64,000 nucleotides of DNA, from NCBI RefSeq assembly GCF_040656415.1, contig NZ_JBFAMC010000001.1, forward strand, positions 1,364,001 through 1,428,000. Direction: 5' to 3'. A program made the position numbers and the translations under genes. The DNA is from Rhodococcus_F sp040656415. Lineage in GTDB: Bacteria > Actinomycetota > Actinomycetes > Mycobacteriales > Mycobacteriaceae. Positions 35,843 through 44,127 of this stretch are shown piece after piece (position 1 is the stretch's first letter; the number at the start of each line of letters is the position of its first letter). The notes below the pieces were generated by a model that was not told the DNA's origin, ran no database searches, and saw only the letters and a program-made list of their open reading frames with translations.

Positions 35843-36823
35843 CTAATGTTGCGCAGCCCAGTTGTCTATCGCGCCACTGGGGAAGAGCGTTTTGACGACG
35901 TCGGTCACGGTGTTCCGGGCGTGCAAAGCGCTCGCGTCCCCCGTCGCATCCGTGGTCGCTGTATCGGGGTAGCCCTGTCGGCCGTCGCTGTAGTGGACGT
36001 GCTCCCTGGACGCGACGGCCAGAACGTAGCGGTTGTCTTCGCGGATCACCCCGGTGGACAGGTGGATCCACCTGTATGCCACGCAGCACATCCAGCCCTG
36101 CTTCACCCCGAGAACATGCTCGAAGGGTAGTCCGTCCGGAATGCCGAAACGCTGATCGTAGCCATCGGTCCCAAGCGGAGTCGCCGAGCGAAGGTAGCCC
36201 AGGAACTCGGCGCTGCGGTCGGGCCCGATTCCGTCCCGATCATCGAGAAGACCGACATAGAACGTCACCAGGTCTGCTGCAGTGGTCTCGGTGTTCCACC
36301 ACGCGCCGCTCCCGGGCGCGGTGGTGGCGGTGAGTCCGTAGCGGAGAGCGACATCGGGAACGATGTTGCTACCGCCGAGATCGCGCCAGAGGACGTTGGC
36401 GGCGTCGTCGTCGGAGGACTCGAGCATCGGCCGCATCAGCTGGTGGTCGTGCTCGGACAGCGGCCGTTGGCCGATGGCGTCGAGGTGGTAGAGCTGGGCT
36501 GCGATGAACAGCTTCGACAGTGACGCCGACTCGATCGGCTGGTTGCCCCCCGACTCGAGGTAGCTTCCGGTGGCGCGGTCGAGGACGGCGAGCGACACGT
36601 CGGCACCGCGGTCGGCGGCAGCCGCCACAGCTTCCGTGATGCGTTCGGTGAGAGGTGGGACAGTGGAGACAGTCGCGGCCGGGGAGGGGGCCGGGGCGGG
36701 CTCGGGACTTCTGGCGGGGGTCGGGACGGCGACAACCGTGTGCGTGTCCGTGGGAATGGTGCCGATGAGTGCCGCGCCCAGCAAGAGGGTAGCGAACGCC
36801 AGGGACCAGGTAGGCCTGGACAT
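35843..36823 (-). CDS. LppW-like secreted serine hydrolase (beta-lactamase/PBP fold)
   Basis: A 326-residue exported protein: an N-terminal hydrophobic signal/anchor (about 7-22), a proline/alanine/serine linker (33-57), then a serine-hydrolase domain with the SxxK motif SLSK (Ser101, Lys104), SDDDAANVL near 137 and VLGVKQGW in place of a KTG motif. In M. tuberculosis the gene at this place beside trmD is lppW, a lipoprotein; here no lipobox cysteine is present, so it is anchored or secreted differently. Likely a D,D-peptidase-like or inactive lactamase-like protein; substrate unknown. Confidence 0.75.
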   Translation of the reverse strand: MSRPTWSLAFATLLLGAALIGTIPTDTHTVVAVPTPARSPEPAPAPSPAATVSTVPPLTERITEAVAAAADRGADVSLAVLDRATGSYLESGGNQPIESASLSKLFIAAQLYHLDAIGQRPLSEHDHQLMRPMLESSDDDAANVLWRDLGGSNIVPDVALRYGLTATTAPGSGAWWNTETTAADLVTFYVGLLDDRDGIGPDRSAEFLGYLRSATPLGTDGYDQRFGIPDGLPFEHVLGVKQGWMCCVAYRWIHLSTGVIREDNRYVLAVASREHVHYSDGRQGYPDTATTDATGDASALHARNTVTDVVKTLFPSGAIDNWAAQH

Positions 36824-36907
36824 GAGTTACTCCAGTTAATCCTGAGAACTTCGTGACGGCGTCGCCGCCGACGTCATGTTCTCAGCCTAGCTGTATGGTC
36901 GACTTCC

Positions 36908-39199
36908 GTGATTCTGAGGACCGTCAACCAGCGCATTGCCGATGAACTCGATGTTCGGGAAGGACAGGTCGCTGCCGCCGTGGATCTTCTCGACGGCGGA
37001 GCGACCGTGCCATTCATCTCTCGTTACCGCAAGGAGGTCACCGGGGCGCTCGACGACGCTCAGCTCCGCCAGTTGGAGGAGCGTCTGCGTTACCTGCGGG
37101 AACTGGACGAGCGGCGGGTCGCCGTGCTCGAGTCGATCGACTCGCAGGGCAAGCTCGACGATCAGTTGCGTGGGCAGATCATGGCGGCAGAGACGAAGGC
37201 GCGCCTCGAGGACATCTATCTACCCTTCAAGCCGAAGGTTCGTACCAAGGCGCAGATTGCCCGCGAAGCCGGCCACGAGCCCGTCGCCGACGCGCTGATC
37301 ACCGATCCTTCGACCGACCCCGCCGCCTACACCGCGGAACAGCTCGATGGTGCGCGCGCGATCCTGGTCGAGCGGTTTGCGGAAGACGCGGACCTGGTGG
37401 GCGAGCTTCGCGAGCTGATCTGGACCCGCGGGCAGCTGGTGTCAGCGGTCCGCAAGGGAAAGGAGACCGAGGGCGCGAAGTTTGCCGACTACTTCGAGTT
37501 CGCCGAGCCGTTCACAAAGCTTCCATCTCACCGGATTCTCGCGGTCTTGCGCGGTGAGAAGGAAGAGGTGCTCACTCTCACTCTGGCACCCGAGACCGAG
37601 GACCCGGCGCCGGGGGAACGCACGATCTACGAGGCTCGCATCGCCGATCGCTTCGGCATCGCCGACCACGGTCGTCCCGCCGACAAGTGGCTGTCGGACA
37701 CTGTGCGCTGGGCATGGAAGACGAAGTTGCTCGTGAAGCTGGTTGTCGACACCCGGATGCGTTTGCGCCAGGCGGCGGAGAAGGACGCGGTCGATGTGTT
37801 CGCCGCCAACCTGCGCGACCTGCTGCTGGCTGCTCCTGCAGGCACGCGCGCCACGATGGGTCTCGACCCCGGATTCCGAACCGGCACCAAGGTTGCCGTC
37901 GTGGACGCGACCGGCAAGGTCGTCGCTCACGAGACGATCTACCCTCATCAGCCGCACAACAATTGGGATGCCTCCCTGGCCACGCTCGCCGATCTCGTCG
38001 TCCGACACGGCGTCGAGCTGATCGCCATCGGGAACGGCACCGCCTCCCGTGAAACCGACGCGCTCGCGACAGAACTCATCGCCAAGTCCGGCAGCAAGAA
38101 CCTGACGAAGATCGTGGTGTCCGAAGCAGGCGCATCCGTGTACTCCGCCTCTGCATATGCTTCCGCCGAGCTGCCCGACCTCGACGTGTCGATTCGCGGC
38201 GCCGTCTCCATCGCCCGTCGTCTGCAAGACCCCCTCGCTGAACTGGTCAAGATCGACCCGAAGTCGATCGGTGTCGGTCAGTACCAGCACGACGTATCGG
38301 AGACGCTGCTCGCCCGATCGTTGGGCGCCGTCGTCGAGGACGCTGTGAACGCGGTCGGTGTAGACGTGAACACGGCGTCCGCCCCGTTGTTGTCCCGCGT
38401 ATCCGGTATCGCTGGGTCACTGGCCGAGAGCATCGTCGCGCACCGTGACCGCAGCGGGCCGTTCCGCACCCGAAACGCGCTCAAGGACGTCACGCGGCTC
38501 GGTCCGAAAGCCTTCGAGCAGTGTGCAGGGTTCCTTCGCATTCAAGACGGTGACGATCCGCTCGATGCGTCGAGCGTTCACCCGGAGGCGTACCCGGTGG
38601 TGCGCAAGATCGTCGACTCGAGCGGCCTCGATGTTCGTGCGATCATCGGCAACACTTCGGTCCTGCGCGATCTGAATCCTGCGGATTTCGCCGACGAACG
38701 CTTCGGTCTGCCGACGGTCACCGACATCATCAGGGAACTCGAGAAGCCTGGGCGCGACCCTCGTCCGGAGTTCAAGACGGCCACATTCGCGACCGGCATC
38801 GAGAAGGTGTCCCATCTGAAGCCGGGAATGATCCTCGAGGGTGTCGTCACCAACGTGGCGGCATTCGGTGCGTTCGTCGACGTCGGCGTCCATCAGGACG
38901 GACTCGTCCACGTTTCGGCGATGTCCCACAACTTCGTCAAGGACCCACGTGACGTCGTGAAGTCGGGCGACGTCGTGAAGGTGAAGGTTCTCGAGGTGGA
39001 CGAGGCTCGACAGCGGATATCGCTGACCCTACGGTTGGATGACGAGATCGGGGCGGTCGGTCGCAAGAATGACGGTCCCGGCGGTGGTGGGCGGCGGGAG
39101 CGCCGCGGTGGGAAGCCGCCGCAGGGGCGGCGCGAATCACGGCCGGCCCCCGGCGGTTCGATGGCCGACGCCTTGCGAAAGGCGGGCTTCGGCAAGTAG
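36908..39199 (+). CDS. Tex family S1 RNA-binding protein
   Basis: A 763-residue Tex/YhgF protein: helical N-terminal part (DLLDGGATVPFISRYRKEVTG), YqgF/RNase H-like domain (MGLDPGFRTGTKVAVVD), helix-hairpin-helix units (about 470-560), and a C-terminal S1 domain (EGVVTNVAAFGAFVDVGVHQ), followed by a glycine/arginine-rich tail. Tex proteins bind RNA and affect transcription and ribosomal processes; the exact job is not settled. Start GTG 36908. Divergent from the LppW-like gene, with only 84 bases between. Confidence 0.93.
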   Translation: MILRTVNQRIADELDVREGQVAAAVDLLDGGATVPFISRYRKEVTGALDDAQLRQLEERLRYLRELDERRVAVLESIDSQGKLDDQLRGQIMAAETKARLEDIYLPFKPKVRTKAQIAREAGHEPVADALITDPSTDPAAYTAEQLDGARAILVERFAEDADLVGELRELIWTRGQLVSAVRKGKETEGAKFADYFEFAEPFTKLPSHRILAVLRGEKEEVLTLTLAPETEDPAPGERTIYEARIADRFGIADHGRPADKWLSDTVRWAWKTKLLVKLVVDTRMRLRQAAEKDAVDVFAANLRDLLLAAPAGTRATMGLDPGFRTGTKVAVVDATGKVVAHETIYPHQPHNNWDASLATLADLVVRHGVELIAIGNGTASRETDALATELIAKSGSKNLTKIVVSEAGASVYSASAYASAELPDLDVSIRGAVSIARRLQDPLAELVKIDPKSIGVGQYQHDVSETLLARSLGAVVEDAVNAVGVDVNTASAPLLSRVSGIAGSLAESIVAHRDRSGPFRTRNALKDVTRLGPKAFEQCAGFLRIQDGDDPLDASSVHPEAYPVVRKIVDSSGLDVRAIIGNTSVLRDLNPADFADERFGLPTVTDIIRELEKPGRDPRPEFKTATFATGIEKVSHLKPGMILEGVVTNVAAFGAFVDVGVHQDGLVHVSAMSHNFVKDPRDVVKSGDVVKVKVLEVDEARQRISLTLRLDDEIGAVGRKNDGPGGGGRRERRGGKPPQGRRESRPAPGGSMADALRKAGFGK

Positions 39200-39200
39200 A

Positions 39201-39227
39201 TCGGCGCCGGGGTCGATTCGGCGCCGA
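39201..39227 (+). terminator. Hairpin after the tex-like gene
   Basis: TCGGCGCC and GGCGCCGA form an eight-base perfect stem with an eleven-base loop directly after the stop codon. Confidence 0.6.
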
Positions 39228-39291
39228 AACAGCCGTCGGCGATACCGACATTCCGTTTTGATGGAACCGCTGGTTCCTTACTGAATGGTGG

Positions 39292-40203
39292 GTGTCGATG
39301 CGGGAATGGTTGGAGACCGAAATCATCGGGCAGGGCCGCCTGCCTTTGCTGTTCTTCCTGCTCGGATTCCTCGGGACGTTTCTTTTCGTCCGGCTGAGTG
39401 TGCGGATGATTCGTGCCGAGGTCTCATGGTGGCCCGGCAACGTGACGCCGGGCGGGCACCACGTTCACCACGTGGTGTTCGGTGTGGTGGCCATGCTCGT
39501 GTCGGGAGTCTCCCTCATAGCGGTGTACGAGGACGGCACTCAGATGACCGGCGCGGTCCTCGCCGCGTTCTTCGGTGGCGGTGCGGCACTGGTGCTGGAC
39601 GAGTTCGCGCTGATCTTCTATTTGCAGGATGTCTACTGGACGGCTGAAGGCCGCACTTCCGTCGACGCCGTGTTCGTGGCAATCGCAGTCACGGGTCTGC
39701 TGCTGCTCGGGCTCCGACCACTCGAGTTGATGGACGTCACCAGCTTCCGTGATTCCCCGGATCTCTGGGTCCGAGTTGCGATTGCGCTGATGTCCGTCGT
39801 CAATTTGCTGATCGCAGCAGTGGTGTTGTCGAAGGGGAAGATATGGACGGGCCTGCTGGGTCTGTTCATCTTCCCGATCCTGTTGGTCGGCGCAGTCCGG
39901 TTGAGCAGGCCGGGTGCGCCGTGGGCGCGCTGGCGCTACACGGACAAGCCCAAGCGGATGCTTCGAGCACTCGAGCGAGAGCGAAAGTGGCGACGGCCGG
40001 TCATCAGGGCGAAGATCTTCGTTCAGGACTTCATCGCAGGCCCGCCGAGTGCGGAGCAGGTGAAGAAGGCCGCAGAGCACGCGAAGGTGGCGGCGGAGGC
40101 GCAACTCGACCAGGTGGTGCATCCCGCGCCACCGCCAGTTTCATCGCAGCAGAGGGAGTCTGGCACGATGGGCGGGTTGTCTGGGCCAGGCCGCATTACC
40201 TGA
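39292..40203 (+). CDS. Integral membrane protein with histidine cluster; tail coded by duplicated DNA
   Basis: A 303-residue protein with about six membrane helices (first at about 15-35). Between helices 1 and 2 is GGHHVHHVVFG, a histidine cluster that could bind metal or haem. I do not recognise the family beyond that. The cytoplasmic C-terminal part is basic, then helical (SAEQVKKAAEHAKVAAEA). The last 28 residues, starting near HPAPPPVSSQQ, are coded by DNA homologous to the upstream region of rplS (about 40119-40203 with 41139 onward), so the original C-terminus was replaced or extended by a duplication. Confidence 0.75.
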   Translation: MSMREWLETEIIGQGRLPLLFFLLGFLGTFLFVRLSVRMIRAEVSWWPGNVTPGGHHVHHVVFGVVAMLVSGVSLIAVYEDGTQMTGAVLAAFFGGGAALVLDEFALIFYLQDVYWTAEGRTSVDAVFVAIAVTGLLLLGLRPLELMDVTSFRDSPDLWVRVAIALMSVVNLLIAAVVLSKGKIWTGLLGLFIFPILLVGAVRLSRPGAPWARWRYTDKPKRMLRALERERKWRRPVIRAKIFVQDFIAGPPSAEQVKKAAEHAKVAAEAQLDQVVHPAPPPVSSQQRESGTMGGLSGPGRIT

Positions 40204-40290
40204 TCGGGGCACCAACCATACGAGCATCGGTGTCCTGCGGCTCTCCGTGTGCCGCTCGACTCCTCCGCTCCTGCTGATACGCAAAACTCA
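40119..40290 (+). repeat. Duplicated rplS upstream region, copy A (in front of the first lepB)
   Basis: This stretch aligns almost base for base with 41139-41300 in front of rplS: shared blocks include GTTTCATCG, TCTGGCAC-ATGG, CGGGTTG-CTGG, CGGTGTCCT and CTCCTGC. Divergence is visible but the order is intact. Copy A is followed not by rplS but directly by the lepB upstream sequence GACAGATTCTTCGAAGGAG. Confidence 0.88.
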
Positions 40291-40326
40291 ACCGGCCCAG
40301 TGACAGATTCTTCGAAGGAGTTCGCA

Positions 40327-41109
40327 TTGTCGTCGGAATCCGAGACCAGCGGCGAGTCGGCCGCTGCCCCTGACAGTGACGGCAGTGCCGCGAAGTCCGA
40401 GAAGAAGAACCGATCCTTTCTGCGCGAGCTGCCGATCCTGATTCTGGTCGCGCTCGTCCTGAGCTTCTTTCTGAAGACATTCATCGCCTGGGTGTACGTC
40501 ATTCCCTCGGAATCGATGGAGCCGACACTGCACGGGTGCGAGGGTTGCACCGGCGACCGCATGGTGGTCGAGAAGATCAGCTATCGATTCGGTGACCCGC
40601 AGCCCGGTGACGTCGTCGTGTTCCGTGGTCCCGAGTCCTGGTCTCGGGACTTCGTCTCCACGCGGTCGTCGAACACGGTGATCCGCGGGGTGCAGGAACT
40701 CGGCTCCCTCGTCGGGCTCGTTCCACCGGACGAGAAGGCCCTCGTCAAGCGTGTGATCGCCACTGGCGGCCAGACCGTCGAATGCTGCGATGATCAGGGC
40801 CGTGTCCTCGTTGACGGCAAACCGCTCGACGAGCCGTACGTGGTCATGGATTTCCCCTTCGTTCCCGGCTCGCAGACCTGCGAGACGGCAGTGAAGTCCG
40901 CGCGCTGTTTCGGACCGGTGACGGTGCCCGAGGGGAATTTCTGGATGATGGGGGACAACCGCAGCAGTTCTGCGGACTCCAGATATCGCGTCGGTGATGA
41001 ATTGCAAGGCACGATCCCGCTCGACAATGTGATCGGGAAGGCTGTATTCATCGTGTTGCCGCCCTCGCGGATGGGCACGATCAGCTCACACGACATCCAG
41101 GGAACGTGA
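40327..41109 (+). CDS. lepB1: Signal peptidase I, first copy
   Basis: Type I signal peptidase, 260 residues, one membrane helix (about 34-57). The catalytic dyad is Ser63 (IPSESMEPTL) and Lys141 (LVKRVIATGG); the MGDNR box is present, so it should be active. It cleaves signal peptides on the outer face of the membrane. The start is a TTG at 40327 after GAAGGAG, the same as in the second copy; an in-frame GTG at 40249 would translate the duplicated leader. Against LepB2 (41740-42522) I count 28 differences in 260 residues by eye. It sits directly behind a copy of the rplS upstream region. Confidence 0.93.
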   Translation: MSSESETSGESAAAPDSDGSAAKSEKKNRSFLRELPILILVALVLSFFLKTFIAWVYVIPSESMEPTLHGCEGCTGDRMVVEKISYRFGDPQPGDVVVFRGPESWSRDFVSTRSSNTVIRGVQELGSLVGLVPPDEKALVKRVIATGGQTVECCDDQGRVLVDGKPLDEPYVVMDFPFVPGSQTCETAVKSARCFGPVTVPEGNFWMMGDNRSSSADSRYRVGDELQGTIPLDNVIGKAVFIVLPPSRMGTISSHDIQGT

Positions 41110-41138
41110 CTTTCTGGAGACGATGACAACTGAGTAGC

Positions 41139-41300
41139 GCATCCAGCCCACTGCCGGTTTCATCGAAGCTGAGGTGGTCTGGCACAATGGACGGGTTGCC
41201 TGGATCAGGCAGCACTACTTGATCTGAGCACGAACCAGACGAGTGCCGGTGTCCTTCGGGCTTTGGGCGTACCGCTCGGTTCCTCTGCTCCTGCAAAACG
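41139..41300 (+). repeat. rplS upstream region, copy B (original)
   Basis: Partner of copy A at 40119-40290. It contains the likely rplS promoter (TCTGGCACAATGG) and the 5' leader up to just before the ribosome site of rplS. Being next to rplS it is presumed to be the original. Confidence 0.85.
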
Positions 41301-41316
41301 CAAGGATGGAATACCG

Positions 41317-41658
41317 ATGAACACTCTCGATTTCCTGGACAAGAAGTCTCTCCGCGATGACATTCCCGATTTCCGACCCGGCGACACCCTGAATGTGCAC
41401 GTCAAGGTGATCGAGGGCTCGAAGGAGCGCGTGCAGGTCTTCAAGGGCGTCGTGATTCGCCGCCAGGGTGGTGGCATCCGCGAGACCTTCACCGTCCGGA
41501 AGGTTTCCTTCGGTGTCGGCGTCGAGCGCACCTTCCCCGTGCACAGCCCCAACCTGGCTCGTATCGAGGTCGCCACTCGAGGTGACGTTCGCCGCGCCAA
41601 GTTGTACTACCTGCGTGATCTTCGGGGCAAGGCAGCCAAGATCAAGGAAAAGCGCTGA
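41317..41658 (+). CDS. rplS: 50S ribosomal protein L19
   Basis: The 113-residue L19 begins MNTLDFLDKKSLRDDIPDF and contains the conserved RVQVFKGVVIRRQGGGIRET and FPVHSPNLARIEV. ATG 41317 after GCAAGGATGG. Its upstream region exists twice in the window. It lies between two lepB copies; the mycobacterial order is rplS-lepB-rnhB. A strong hairpin follows the stop. Confidence 0.97.
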   Translation: MNTLDFLDKKSLRDDIPDFRPGDTLNVHVKVIEGSKERVQVFKGVVIRRQGGGIRETFTVRKVSFGVGVERTFPVHSPNLARIEVATRGDVRRAKLYYLRDLRGKAAKIKEKR

Positions 41659-41669
41659 CCTTTCCGATG

Positions 41670-41701
41670 AGCCCGGCACCGTGTTCGCATGGTGCCGGGC
41701 T
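41670..41701 (+). terminator. Hairpin between rplS and the second lepB
   Basis: AGCCCGGCACC and GGTGCCGGGCT form an eleven-base perfect stem with a ten-base loop, 11 bases after the rplS stop. No U-run. It would attenuate read-through into lepB2; copy A of the region lacks it. Confidence 0.75.
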
Positions 41702-41739
41702 AATCTGACTCAAAGACAGATTCTTCGAAGGAGTTCGCA

Positions 41740-42522
41740 TTGTCGTCGGAATCCGAGACCACCGGCGAGTCAGCCGCTGCCCCTGACGGTAACGGCGGTA
41801 CCACGAAGTCCGAGAAGAAGAACCGATCCTTTCTGCGCGAGCTGCCGATCCTGATTCTGGTCGCGCTCGTTCTCAGTTTCTTTCTGCAGACATTCATCGC
41901 GCGCGTCTATCTCATTCCGTCGGAATCGATGGAGCCGACGCTGCACGGGTGCCCGGGTTGCACCGGCGACCGCATCGTCGTCGAGAAGATCAGCTATCGC
42001 TTCGGTGACCCGCAGCCCGGTGACGTCGTCGTGTTCCGTGGTCCCGAGTCCTGGTCTCAAGATTTCGTCTCCACGCGTTCGTCGAACACGGTGATCCGTG
42101 GAATGCAGGAACTCGGCTCCCTCGTCGGGCTCGTTCCACCGGACGAGAATGATCTCGTGAAGCGTGTGATCGCCACCGGCGGCCAGACCGTCGAATGCTG
42201 CGACGATCAGGGCCGTGTGCTCGTCGACGGCCAGCCGCTCGACGAGCCGTATGTGACCATGGATTTCCCTTTCGTTCCCGGCGAGCAGACCTGCGAGACG
42301 CCACTGAAGTCCGCGCGTTGCTTCGGACCGGTGACGGTGCCCGAGGGGAACTATTGGATGATGGGGGACAACCGCAGCAATTCCGCGGACTCGAGGTATC
42401 ACGTGGGTGATGAATTGCAAGGCACGATCCCGCTCGACAATGTGATCGGGAAGGCTGTATTCATCGTGTTGCCGCCCTCACGGATCGGCCCGATCAGTTC
42501 ACCCGACATTCAGGAACAGTGA
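41740..42522 (+). CDS. lepB2: Signal peptidase I, second copy
   Basis: The 260-residue paralogue of LepB1 in the ancestral position between rplS and rnhB. Ser63 and Lys141 and the MGDNR box are conserved, and the N-terminal helix differs at a few positions (QTFIARVYL versus KTFIAWVYV). The start is again TTG after GAAGGAG. Its stop overlaps the rnhB GTG by four bases. The two copies share long stretches of identical DNA in the coding part, for example the last 70 bases before the PPSR segment. Confidence 0.95.
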   Translation: MSSESETTGESAAAPDGNGGTTKSEKKNRSFLRELPILILVALVLSFFLQTFIARVYLIPSESMEPTLHGCPGCTGDRIVVEKISYRFGDPQPGDVVVFRGPESWSQDFVSTRSSNTVIRGMQELGSLVGLVPPDENDLVKRVIATGGQTVECCDDQGRVLVDGQPLDEPYVTMDFPFVPGEQTCETPLKSARCFGPVTVPEGNYWMMGDNRSNSADSRYHVGDELQGTIPLDNVIGKAVFIVLPPSRIGPISSPDIQEQ

Positions 42523-43199
42523 CGCCCTGGCCTCCACGTATCACCGTTCGCAGGTCGTCCGGTCTGCGTACGATCGAGTCTGTCCTGAACCGAAGCGGGC
42601 TGGGCCCGGTGGCCGGTGTCGACGAGGCCGGCCGAGGGGCGTGTGCGGGCCCGCTGGTGGTGGCTGCTTGCGTGCTGGCAGGCAGACCCAGTCCGGCGCT
42701 CGCCCGACTGGATGATTCGAAGAAGCTCACCGAGCGCACACGAGAAGAGCTGTTCGCCGTCATCACCCGCCTCGCGCAGGCCTGGAGTGTCGTGTCGTTT
42801 CCCGCTCGTGAAGTCGACCGGATGGGCGTGCATGTAGCCAACATCGAGGGGATGCGACGGGCGGTCGCGGGGCTGTCGATCGCTCCCGGATACGTTCTCA
42901 CCGATGGCTTCCGGGTGCCCGGACTACCAGTTCCGTCGCTACCGCTGATCGGTGGGGACGGGGCAGCCGCCTGTATCGCGGCGGCGAGTGTGCTCGCCAA
43001 GGTCTCGCGTGACCGGGTAATGGTGACTATGGATGACACCCATCCGGAATACGGGTTCGCGATCCACAAGGGTTACGGCACGCCCGCACACATAACGGCA
43101 CTAGAGGAACATGGTCCGTGCCCAGAACACCGCCGTTCATGGTCGAATGTCGCGGCGCTGGTCGACAGAGTGGATTACATTTCGGAAAGAGCGAGATGA
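42519..43199 (+). CDS. rnhB: Ribonuclease HII
   Basis: A 226-residue RNase HII that removes ribonucleotides from DNA. The acidic active site is seen in GVDEAGRGACAGPLVVAA, LDDSKKL and GGDGAAACIAAASVLAKV; HPEYGFAIHKGYGTPAH is the C-terminal family segment. The start is GTG at 42519, coupled to lepB2. The N-terminal 30 residues are less conserved, so an internal start is possible. Confidence 0.94.
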   Translation: MTPWPPRITVRRSSGLRTIESVLNRSGLGPVAGVDEAGRGACAGPLVVAACVLAGRPSPALARLDDSKKLTERTREELFAVITRLAQAWSVVSFPAREVDRMGVHVANIEGMRRAVAGLSIAPGYVLTDGFRVPGLPVPSLPLIGGDGAAACIAAASVLAKVSRDRVMVTMDDTHPEYGFAIHKGYGTPAHITALEEHGPCPEHRRSWSNVAALVDRVDYISERAR

Positions 43200-43236
43200 T
43201 GATTATTCACACCAGAGCGGGAGGGTTCCGAGACCG

Positions 43237-43554
43237 ATGAGTGCCGAGGATCTCGAAAAGTACGAAACAGAGATGGAGCTGTCGCTCTACCGCGAGTACC
43301 GGGACATCGTCGGCCAGTTCTCCTACGTCGTGGAAACGGAGCGCCGGTTCTATCTGGCCAACTCGGTGGAACTGCTGCCGCACAACGCGGATGGGGAGAT
43401 CTACTTCGAACTGCGTATGTCCGACGCCTGGGTGTGGGATATGTATCGTCCCGCGCGGTTCGTGAAGTACGTCCGCGTCATCACGTTCAAGGACGTCAAC
43501 ATCGAAGAACTCGACAAGCCTGATCTCCGTCTGCCGGACAACGGCTTGTCGTAG
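43237..43554 (+). CDS. DUF2469 family protein
   Basis: A 105-residue acidic protein, MSAEDLEKYETEMELSLYRE at the start, with the highly conserved WVWDMYRPARFVKYVRVITF. It matches Rv2901c-type DUF2469 proteins that follow rnhB in Corynebacteriales. The function is unknown. The ATG at 43237 follows GGGAGGG; the frame open from 43111 overlaps rnhB and is not used. A gap of 216 bases without a supported gene follows. Confidence 0.88.
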   Translation: MSAEDLEKYETEMELSLYREYRDIVGQFSYVVETERRFYLANSVELLPHNADGEIYFELRMSDAWVWDMYRPARFVKYVRVITFKDVNIEELDKPDLRLPDNGLS

Positions 43555-43770
43555 GGCGCCAGCCGATCGTGGGTCGGTTAGACAGCTACGACCGGGAGTT
43601 TCCGGTTTCGTAGTTGCCACCGCCTGCCGAGTTGTGCACAACTTCGGATCCGTGCACAGCCCGATCGTTTCGCCCAGGTGACGTAGCTTCTCGACGGCAC
43701 TGGTGGGGCACGGTGGTCTGACGCGCGGTCCGCATGGGGGTGGATCGCCTCGGATGGGCTGGGGGTTGCC

Positions 43771-44127
43771 GTGGCGCACAATCTTGTGCTCGGAGCACAC
43801 GGTGAGGATCTTGCCGCACGGTATCTCACCGAGGTGGGCATGGAGGTAGTCGACCGCAATTGGCGGTCCCGGTATGGCGAAGTCGATCTCATTGCAGTGG
43901 AGCGGGACTGTCTGGTCTTCGTCGAAGTCAAGACCCGACGGGGGTTGCGCTACGGCAGTCCGGCGGAGGCGGTGACGTTCTCGAAGCAGCGGCGAATCCG
44001 ATCGCTTGCGGTGGAGTGGTTGCGCGATTCCGGCCGGTCTTGGTCGCGCATACGATTCGACGTCGTTGCGATCATGGTCGGTCACGATCTTCAACCGCAT
44101 ATCGAACACGTCCGGGACGCATTCTGA
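43771..44127 (+). CDS. YraN/UPF0102 family endonuclease-like protein
   Basis: A 118-residue protein with a restriction-endonuclease-like fold: GAHGEDLAARYL, then GEVDLIAVERDCLVFVEVKT, the E-x-D-E-x-K catalytic pattern. Its cellular role is not settled. The start is GTG at 43771; its stop shares one base with the ATG of the yifB-like gene. The yraN-yifB-dprA order is conserved in many bacteria. Confidence 0.9.
   Translation: MAHNLVLGAHGEDLAARYLTEVGMEVVDRNWRSRYGEVDLIAVERDCLVFVEVKTRRGLRYGSPAEAVTFSKQRRIRSLAVEWLRDSGRSWSRIRFDVVAIMVGHDLQPHIEHVRDAF

Noticed and set aside
43860..44126. N-terminal extension of the YifB-like protein
   Set aside because: It is the out-of-phase reading of yraN; the ATG at 44127 gives the usual N-terminus.
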